NCBI GenBank assembly: GCA_003164375.1 | Contig: PLTE01000102.1 | Location: forward strand, 1-15,998 | Length of the DNA: 15,998 nt | Source: Hyphomicrobiales bacterium | GTDB lineage: Bacteria; Pseudomonadota; Alphaproteobacteria; Rhizobiales; Xanthobacteraceae | Reading direction: 5' to 3' | Shown here: piece after piece, positions 11,768 to 15,998 of the stretch | Layout: every line of letters starts with the position of its first letter | Numbering within the stretch: the stretch's first letter is position 1 | Program-made: the position numbers and the translations under genes | Notes under the pieces: model-generated | Told to the model about the DNA's origin: nothing | Seen by the model: the letters and a program-made list of their open reading frames with translations, nothing else | Databases searched by the model: none

Positions 11768-12124
11768 CTAGTGGGTGTGCGTGGCGCCGCCCGACTGCGC
11801 CGCTCCGCCGTCGGCGCTCTTGCAACCGCAGTTCGCCGTCTTCGGGTCGTGGAATACAAAGCCGCTCTGTAGCGGGGTCTCGGCGAAGTCGACGGTGACG
11901 CCCTCAAGCAAGAGTCGGCTCTCGGCCGGCAGAAACAGCTTGACCTCGCCGAGTTGGACGACGGCGTCGCCGCTACGTGGCGCCGCTTCGACCTCGAATT
12001 GCGCGGCCAGTCCGGAACAGCCGCCGGCGGTGACCGCCAACCGGAAACCAGAGCCGGCGCCGCCGTTGAAGCGTATCATGCGACGAATGAATTTCTCCGC
12101 CGCGGGGGTGAGCGTTAGGTTCAT
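11768..12124 (-). CDS. IscA/HesB-type Fe-S assembly protein (nif type)
   Basis: 118 residues with the A-type carrier fold: LTLTPAAEKFIRRMIRFNGGAGSGFRLAVTAGGCSGL with Cys36, and TANCGCKSAD with Cys99 and Cys101; the three conserved Cys coordinate Fe or an Fe-S cluster. Such IscA(nif) proteins carry clusters to nitrogenase or its maturation enzymes. The C-terminal tail (about residues 104-118, ending HTH) is Gly/Ala/His-rich and may bind metal weakly. Start is supported by GAGGAG. It lies 10 bases after fdxN, so the two are co-transcribed. Confidence 0.93.
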   Translation of the reverse strand: MNLTLTPAAEKFIRRMIRFNGGAGSGFRLAVTAGGCSGLAAQFEVEAAPRSGDAVVQLGEVKLFLPAESRLLLEGVTVDFAETPLQSGFVFHDPKTANCGCKSADGGAAQSGGATHTH

Positions 12125-12134
12125 CGGCGTCTCC

Positions 12135-12359
12135 TCAAGCCGGCGCCTGATACCGCGGAACCGAATCGTCTATGACGCAGGTATCTTCGATCGGACACAC
12201 CGCGGCGCATTGCGGCGCGTCGAAATGGCCGATGCATTCGGTACATTTCTTCGGATTGATCACGAAGGTCCCGCCCTTTTCAAAGATCGCGACGTTTGGA
12301 CACTCGGGTTCGCAAGCCGAACAGCTCGTGCAATTCGACGATATGATCTTTAGCGGCAT
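12135..12359 (-). CDS. fdxN: 4Fe-4S ferredoxin, FdxN type
   Basis: The 74-residue ferredoxin has two cluster motifs: C10-x2-C13-x2-C16-x3-C20 and C39-x2-C42-x8-C51-x3-C55, the long middle spacing being typical of nif FdxN-like dicluster ferredoxins. FdxN is required for efficient NifB function or nitrogenase electron supply in several diazotrophs. It sits 34 bases downstream of nifB, the conserved nifB-fdxN arrangement. A soluble, low-potential carrier with no signal peptide. Assignment as FdxN rests on motif spacing and context. Confidence 0.92.
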   Translation of the reverse strand: MPLKIISSNCTSCSACEPECPNVAIFEKGGTFVINPKKCTECIGHFDAPQCAAVCPIEDTCVIDDSVPRYQAPA

Positions 12360-12393
12360 TCAGTCGTCCTCCACCAAACCATACGTTCACGGC

Positions 12394-13956
12394 TCACGCC
12401 GCGGAGATCAGCGCACCCTGTCGGATCTCGGCGTCGCCGCGCTGAATGTGTTCGATCTCGCCGCCGTTCACCTTGTCCAAATAGGACTTGAACCAGCCGA
12501 TGGCGGATTTCTCGATGAATTCGTGGGCGAACTGATCGACCGGCTCGATCCCAGCCTTGAGCAAATCGGCCTTCGGACAACCGCCGATCTTGGCGACGAA
12601 GACGGCGTGGCAGTCGTTGATGGCGCGGATGATGGTCTCGAGGCTGTCCTCCTCGCCATAGCCGCCCTGGCAGTACAGATCGACGCGGCGATGACCGACG
12701 AACTTCGCGCCGGAGGTGGAGAGCTCGTAGATCTGGAACTCCTTGGCGTGCCCGAAGTGCTCGTTGATGAGACCAGATCCTTTGGTGGCGACGGCCACCA
12801 GCAGCTTGATGTCGCTCATCTCGCCCGCCAGCGTGGAGAGCTCCTCTTGCTTGGCCGTGACTTTGGCGAGACGCTCTTCTTCGACCTTGGCCTGGTAGGC
12901 TTTTCGCGTGTCGAGATCGTAATTGACCTCCATCGCCATGATCTTGTCCGTCGTGAACTCCGCGCTGCGGTCCTCGCCGAGCAGCCCCACCGCGTCAGCG
13001 CGACACTGGCGGCAGTGACGCATCATGTTCATTTCGCCCTCGCAGCTGTCCTGCAGGGCTTTGAGCTCCTGCGCCGTGGGACCGCGCTGGCCAGTGAGAC
13101 CGAACACCGTGCCGTGCTCCGGCGCGGAGATCAGCGGCATGATGTTGTGCAGGAACGCGCCGCGCGACTTCACCGCTCTGTTGACCTCGACGAGGTGCTT
13201 GTCGTTGACCCCCGGAATCATCACCGAGTTGACCTTGCAGAGAATGCCGCGCTCGGTGAGCATTTCGAGGCCCCGCATCTGGTGGTCGGTGAGAATTTTC
13301 GCGGCCTCGACGCCGGTGTAGCGCTTATGGTTCCAGAACACCCACGGATAGATTTTGGCGCCGATCTCCGGATCGACCATGTTAATGGTGATGGTCACGT
13401 GATCGACGTTGAAACGGGCAATGGTGTCGACATGGTCGGGCAGCGCCAGACCATTGGTCGACAGGCAAAGCTTGATGTCGGGCGCCGTCTTGGCGATCAA
13501 TTCGAACGTCTTGAACGTCTTTTCCGGATTGGCGAGCGGATCGCCGGGACCGGCGATGCCAAGCACCGTCATTTGCGGAATGGTGGAGGCGACGGCGAGG
13601 ACCTTCTTGGCCGCCTGTTCCGGGGTCAGCTTTTCGCTGACCACGCCCGGCCGCGATTCGTTGGCGCAATCGTATTTGCGATTACAGTAATTGCACTGGA
13701 TGTTGCAGGCCGGGGCCACCGCGACGTGCATGCGCGCATAGTGATGATGCGCTTCCTCGCTGTAGCACGGATGATTTTTGACCTTTTCCCAGATTTCGGT
13801 CGGCAGGTCGCCCTGACCGGCCGCCGATCCGCAGCTCGCTTTGCCGCTGCCGCCGGACGTGCCGCAGCCTTTGTGCTCCGCAACCTGCTGCATAACGTCT
13901 TCGACATTCACGACGGGGGTAACCTCGGTAGGCTCGTGCGGTGTTGACGCCTGCAT
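12394..13956 (-). CDS. nifB: NifB, FeMo-cofactor biosynthesis radical SAM protein
   Basis: 520 residues from the ATG at 13956 (GAGGA ribosome binding site; an in-frame TTG two codons earlier is less likely). The radical SAM motif C84-x3-C88-x2-C91 sits in ACNIQCNYCNRKYDC, and HPCYSEEAHHHYARMHV, GPGDPLANPEKT and CRQCRADAVGLLGEDR are NifB signatures. The C-terminal part from about residue 385 (DIKLLVAVATKGSGLINEHFGHAKEF) is a NifX/NafY-like domain, as in the long fused NifB form. NifB makes NifB-co, the precursor of FeMo-co, by fusing two [4Fe-4S] clusters and inserting carbide. The N-terminal 50 residues are Cys/Gly-rich. It heads the operon behind a near-perfect NifA/sigma-54 promoter. Confidence 0.98.
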   Translation of the reverse strand: MQASTPHEPTEVTPVVNVEDVMQQVAEHKGCGTSGGSGKASCGSAAGQGDLPTEIWEKVKNHPCYSEEAHHHYARMHVAVAPACNIQCNYCNRKYDCANESRPGVVSEKLTPEQAAKKVLAVASTIPQMTVLGIAGPGDPLANPEKTFKTFELIAKTAPDIKLCLSTNGLALPDHVDTIARFNVDHVTITINMVDPEIGAKIYPWVFWNHKRYTGVEAAKILTDHQMRGLEMLTERGILCKVNSVMIPGVNDKHLVEVNRAVKSRGAFLHNIMPLISAPEHGTVFGLTGQRGPTAQELKALQDSCEGEMNMMRHCRQCRADAVGLLGEDRSAEFTTDKIMAMEVNYDLDTRKAYQAKVEEERLAKVTAKQEELSTLAGEMSDIKLLVAVATKGSGLINEHFGHAKEFQIYELSTSGAKFVGHRRVDLYCQGGYGEEDSLETIIRAINDCHAVFVAKIGGCPKADLLKAGIEPVDQFAHEFIEKSAIGWFKSYLDKVNGGEIEHIQRGDAEIRQGALISAA

Positions 13957-14001
13957 GTCCAAATCCTCGCTGGCTCGATCCCGAAATCCGCAACACCTCT
14001 C

Positions 14002-14017
14002 AGCAACTCGCGTGCCA
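14002..14017 (-). promoter_or_regulatory. sigma-54 promoter of the nifB operon
   Basis: The minus strand reads TGGCACGCGAGTTGCT, matching the RpoN consensus at every conserved position: -24 GG (14015-14016), 10-base spacing, -12 GC (14003-14004). Transcription should begin near 13991, giving a leader of about 35 bases. It is the only clear promoter seen for the minus-strand genes down to 6251. Confidence 0.93.
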
Positions 14018-14045
14018 TCCCGATCGAAACGAGATTTGCACTTCC

Positions 14046-14058
14046 GATCAAACAGTTA
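14046..14058 (+). promoter_or_regulatory. candidate IHF site between nifB UAS and promoter
   Basis: GATCAAACAGTTA matches WATCAANNNNTTR except for the first base. It lies between the -24 element and the nearer UAS, the usual place for IHF in nif promoters. Confidence 0.55.
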
Positions 14059-14072
14059 CGAATTTTGCCGGC

Positions 14073-14088
14073 TGTCGCCTTGCCAACA
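14073..14088. promoter_or_regulatory. NifA upstream activator site 1 of nifB
   Basis: Exact TGT-N10-ACA palindrome centred about 65 bases upstream of the nifB -24 element. Confidence 0.8.
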
Positions 14089-14112
14089 CAGGCCGACCAG
14101 CCATCGACGACA

Positions 14113-14128
14113 TGTTGGAAACGTGACA
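14113..14128. promoter_or_regulatory. NifA upstream activator site 2 of nifB
   Basis: Exact TGT-N10-ACA palindrome about 105 bases upstream of the -24 element and 40 bases (about four helical turns) from the first UAS, so both would face the same side of the DNA. Confidence 0.85.
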
Positions 14129-14204
14129 GGCGTCAGGTGTGGCACTGTCCCGATCCGCCGCATCATTTGCCGCGCTGGTTGCCGCCAAGCGGACGCGGCC
14201 CGCA

Positions 14205-14239
14205 CTGCCGCGCGCCGGCACAGCCATTTCCCGCGGCAG
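14205..14239. terminator. inverted repeat after the SIR2-like gene, possible terminator
   Basis: A perfect 8-base pair, CTGCCGCG (14205-14212) with CGCGGCAG (14232-14239), around a 19-base loop lies 19 bases past the stop of the SIR2-like gene. It could close the nifS-nifT-SIR2 transcript before the nifB promoter. No T-run is seen, so confidence is low. Confidence 0.35.
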
Positions 14240-14257
14240 GCCCTCGAACACGAAGAC

Positions 14258-15127
14258 TCAAGCGCCCGCGAGTAGGATCTCGATGGCCCGGGCAAGCGGA
14301 ATCGCGATAGGCGTTATGCCCTGGGTGATGATGAAGCGCAGCTCGTTTCTGGTGAGCGTCTGGTCGTCGATGATCGCGTAATGCGGCTGCGCCGAGCGCT
14401 TGCTGACCTGCCTTGCATAGGTTCGTAGAAGCTGATCGTGGAAACGGCAACCGACGAAGAGAAAGCTTCGCTCGGTGCGGCGATCTTTCACGACGTCCGG
14501 GATCGGCGTCTGGATGTCGATCTCGGTCAAGACTTCGACATAATCGGCGTCGGAGATCAAGAAATTCTTGGCCGGCGCGATGCTGCCATGCGGCTTATAG
14601 ACGACCGTCGTCCAAGTCTCCGCCGCCGCGCGGCCGGTTTCGGCCCCGGCGGCATCGTAGAATCGATACCAGCGATCCTCGCCGATACCTGCGCGGGTGA
14701 TGCCTTGGACTTCGCCCCAGTCGCTGCGTCGCGCGAGCGCCGAGCGCATGGCTCCATCGTACCAAGTATCCACGATCATCGGCAGGCCCAGCGACGCGAG
14801 ATGATGATGGAGCGCCGTCGGCTCGACCGGGGGAGTGAACGCCTCGGTCATGAGCGCCGACACGGTCGAACGATGTCTGGTGCTCTCTATGTGTTGAGCG
14901 GAGGCCCAGGCGTTGCCCTTTGCCCGTCGCGGCAATGCGACCTTCGCGGCGAAAAACGCCGCCAACGCCTCCGGTGTCATCGGGACCGGTGGATTCGAAA
15001 GCTGCGTAAGCCCGGTGCCCAGATAAGGAATGATCTTTCCGGAGCGGAGTTGCCCCACGACATCGGCGAGCACCGCCTCGGCGTCAGCCGGTTTCAAGAT
15101 GTCGGCCTGCAACACCGGCGCATTCAT
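14258..15127 (-). CDS. SIR2-like domain protein, nif-linked
   Basis: The 289-residue protein has SIR2-fold marks: LRSGKIIPYLGTGLTQLSN (glycine-rich NAD loop, residues about 27-45), VVYKPHGSI with His180 at the catalytic His position, SDADYVEVL, and SFLFVGCRFHDQLLRTYA near the C terminus. The usual TTNYD motif, whose Asn is needed for NAD hydrolysis in SIR2 NADases, appears here as DTWYD (residues 120-124), Asn replaced by Trp122. The protein may therefore bind NAD or ADP-ribose without cleaving it, or have another role. It lies 6 bases after nifT with a GGAG site. I recall SIR2-like genes beside nif genes in other diazotrophs; the function is unknown. It is not paired with antiphage partner genes here. 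Confidence 0.8.
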   Translation of the reverse strand: MNAPVLQADILKPADAEAVLADVVGQLRSGKIIPYLGTGLTQLSNPPVPMTPEALAAFFAAKVALPRRAKGNAWASAQHIESTRHRSTVSALMTEAFTPPVEPTALHHHLASLGLPMIVDTWYDGAMRSALARRSDWGEVQGITRAGIGEDRWYRFYDAAGAETGRAAAETWTTVVYKPHGSIAPAKNFLISDADYVEVLTEIDIQTPIPDVVKDRRTERSFLFVGCRFHDQLLRTYARQVSKRSAQPHYAIIDDQTLTRNELRFIITQGITPIAIPLARAIEILLAGA

Positions 15128-15133
15128 GGCTCT

Positions 15134-15349
15134 TTACTCCTGCTCGCCGCGCTTGCGGGCGTTGATCGTAATCGGCAGCGTCGTACCTACCGCCATCTCC
15201 GGCAAGTCGAGGACCCATCCGTTGGCGATGCGGATCCAGCCGCCCCACAGCGATTCGTGCTCGGACTCCACGATCGGCTCCTCGAGATCCTTTTTCGGCA
15301 CATAAATCGAAAGACCGGTCTCCGGAGAACGGCGAATCATGATTTTCAT
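15134..15349 (-). CDS. nifT: NifT/FixU
   Basis: 71 residues with the NifT pattern: MKIMIRRSPETGLSIYVPKKDLEEPIVESE...WGGWIRIANGWVLDLPEMAVGTTLPITINARKR. This small beta-rich protein is conserved in nif operons, usually next to nifK; deletion has little effect in Klebsiella, and its role is unresolved. Length is normal. The ribosome binding site is weak. The gap to nifS is 56 bases and to the SIR2-like gene 6 bases, consistent with one operon. Confidence 0.96.
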   Translation of the reverse strand: MKIMIRRSPETGLSIYVPKKDLEEPIVESEHESLWGGWIRIANGWVLDLPEMAVGTTLPITINARKRGEQE

Positions 15350-15405
15350 CAGCTCAACTCCTTCACCCGAGTCCTACGCTCGCGCATCGGGCACTTGCGA
15401 TGCTG

Positions 15406-15998
15406 TCAATCACACAACACGGGTTGTTCGCGCGCCACGTCGCGTTCCAGCCATGCCGGTGACAGCGCGCGCAGCCTTTCGATGATACCCGGCAACACTT
15501 CCAGAACACGGTCGACGTCGGCGCCGGTATTTTCGCGCGACAGGGAGAAGCGAATGGCGCCGCGCAACGCCGATCGGCGCACATTCATCGCGCGGAGAAC
15601 GTGCGACGGCTCGGTGGAACCGGCCGTACAGGCCGAACCCGTCGAGGCGGCAATGCCGGCCCGGTCCATATGAATGAGGATCGCTTCGCCCTCGAGATAA
15701 TCGAAAGCAATATTGGAGGTGTTTGGCAGCCTGTTCTGATCTTCGCCGTTCACCAGACAGTGGTCGATCCGCTGCAAAATGCCTCGCTCAAGGCGGTCGC
15801 GTAATGCGCGAATGCGCGTTCCCTCCTCCGCCATATCGGCCATCGCAAGCTCGGCGGCGCGGCCGAGCCCGATGATGCCCGGAACGTTCTCGGTGCCGCC
15901 GCGGCGTCGGCGCTCTTGATGGCCGCCATGAATGAGCGGGCTGAACTTGACGCCCTTGCGGATATAAAGCGCTCCGATGCCCTTGGGCCCGTGCAGCT
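15406..15998 (-). CDS. nifS: NifS cysteine desulfurase, C-terminal half (cut by window edge)
   Basis: The visible part is about 196 residues and starts inside the protein. It opens with LHGPKGIGALYIRKGVKFSPLIHGGHQERRRRGGTENVPGIIGLG, the NifS/IscS core just after the PLP-binding Lys, which falls outside the window. The active-site Cys is in STGSACTAGSTEPSHVLRAM, with the short loop typical of group I enzymes. NifS removes sulfur from cysteine to build Fe-S clusters for nitrogenase. The C terminus extends about 70 residues past the Cys loop, ending VLCD, within the family range. It precedes nifT on the same strand; the promoter lies beyond the edge. Confidence 0.95.
   Translation of the reverse strand, partial: LHGPKGIGALYIRKGVKFSPLIHGGHQERRRRGGTENVPGIIGLGRAAELAMADMAEEGTRIRALRDRLERGILQRIDHCLVNGEDQNRLPNTSNIAFDYLEGEAILIHMDRAGIAASTGSACTAGSTEPSHVLRAMNVRRSALRGAIRFSLSRENTGADVDRVLEVLPGIIERLRALSPAWLERDVAREQPVLCD

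Noticed and set aside
12172..13947. 591-codon open frame on the plus strand
   Set aside because: It is wholly antisense to fdxN and nifB, both confirmed by motifs; long antisense frames are common in GC-rich DNA.
14258..15127. Antiphage defence role for the SIR2-like gene
   Set aside because: The catalytic Asn is missing, no defence partner genes are near, and it sits in a nifS-nifT operon.
14438..15673. 411-codon open frame on the plus strand
   Set aside because: Antisense to the SIR2-like gene, nifT and the end of nifS; His/Arg/Asp-rich translation typical of a shadow frame.
1..15998. CRISPR arrays, tRNA or rRNA genes, insertion sequences
   Set aside because: No regularly spaced direct repeats, no cloverleaf or rRNA-like stretch and no transposase motifs were seen by eye on either strand; a dedicated search was not possible.

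Overview
This window is part of a nitrogen-fixation (nif) gene region from a GC-rich alphaproteobacterium. The gene content and the rhizobial-type palindromic repeat suggest Hyphomicrobiales, perhaps the methanotroph/Beijerinckia side, but this is inferred from remembered family resemblance and the genus is not resolved. NifB, the NifZ pair, NifT, the C-terminal part of NifS, IscA(nif), FdxN and the LRV iron-sulfur protein are recognisable. NifA/sigma-54 control is visible as -24/-12 promoters (GG-N10-GC) and TGT-N10-ACA upstream activator sites (UAS).

Layout. (1) Positions 1-441 hold a divergent control region. To the left, a sigma-54 promoter and a strong ribosome binding site lead to a gene of which only two codons are inside the window, probably nifH. 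To the right lies a small receiver-domain protein that lacks its phospho-acceptor Asp. Two UAS lie between them. (2) Positions 948-3749: a BolA-monothiol glutaredoxin pair on the minus strand diverges from a plus-strand pair (YqeB/XdhC-like molybdenum-enzyme maturation protein and TPR protein), with UAS copies between. A MIP18/SufT-like Fe-S protein follows with its own sigma-54 promoter. (3) Positions 3750-5487 look less nif-specific: a palindromic intergenic repeat, a dienelactone hydrolase, an unknown protein and a GNAT acetyltransferase. (4) Positions 5639-6205 hold two small unknown genes behind a sigma-54-like promoter, closed by a hairpin against the convergent operon. (5) Positions 6251-14017 look like one minus-strand operon of 15 genes starting at a near-perfect nifB promoter: nifB, fdxN, iscA, TPR, LRV, nifZ1, nifZ2, DUF3024-like, DUF6129-like, DegT-like, [2Fe-2S] ferredoxin, unknown, Rieske, DUF6156-like, unknown. 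Many junctions are ATGA overlaps or only a few bases. (6) Positions 14258-15998 hold the end of another minus-strand nif operon: nifS (partial), nifT and a SIR2-like protein.

How it works together. Most products belong to Fe-S cluster supply and nitrogenase maturation (NifS, IscA, BolA-Grx, SufT-like, NifB, NifZ), electron transfer (FdxN, [2Fe-2S] ferredoxin, Rieske) or uncharacterised nif-linked roles. Three proteins have a recognisable enzyme or signalling fold but a changed key residue: receiver Asp to Gly, DegT Lys to Ser and SIR2 Asn to Trp. These three, together with the Mo-related YqeB-like protein and the small unknown genes, are the most novel content of the window.
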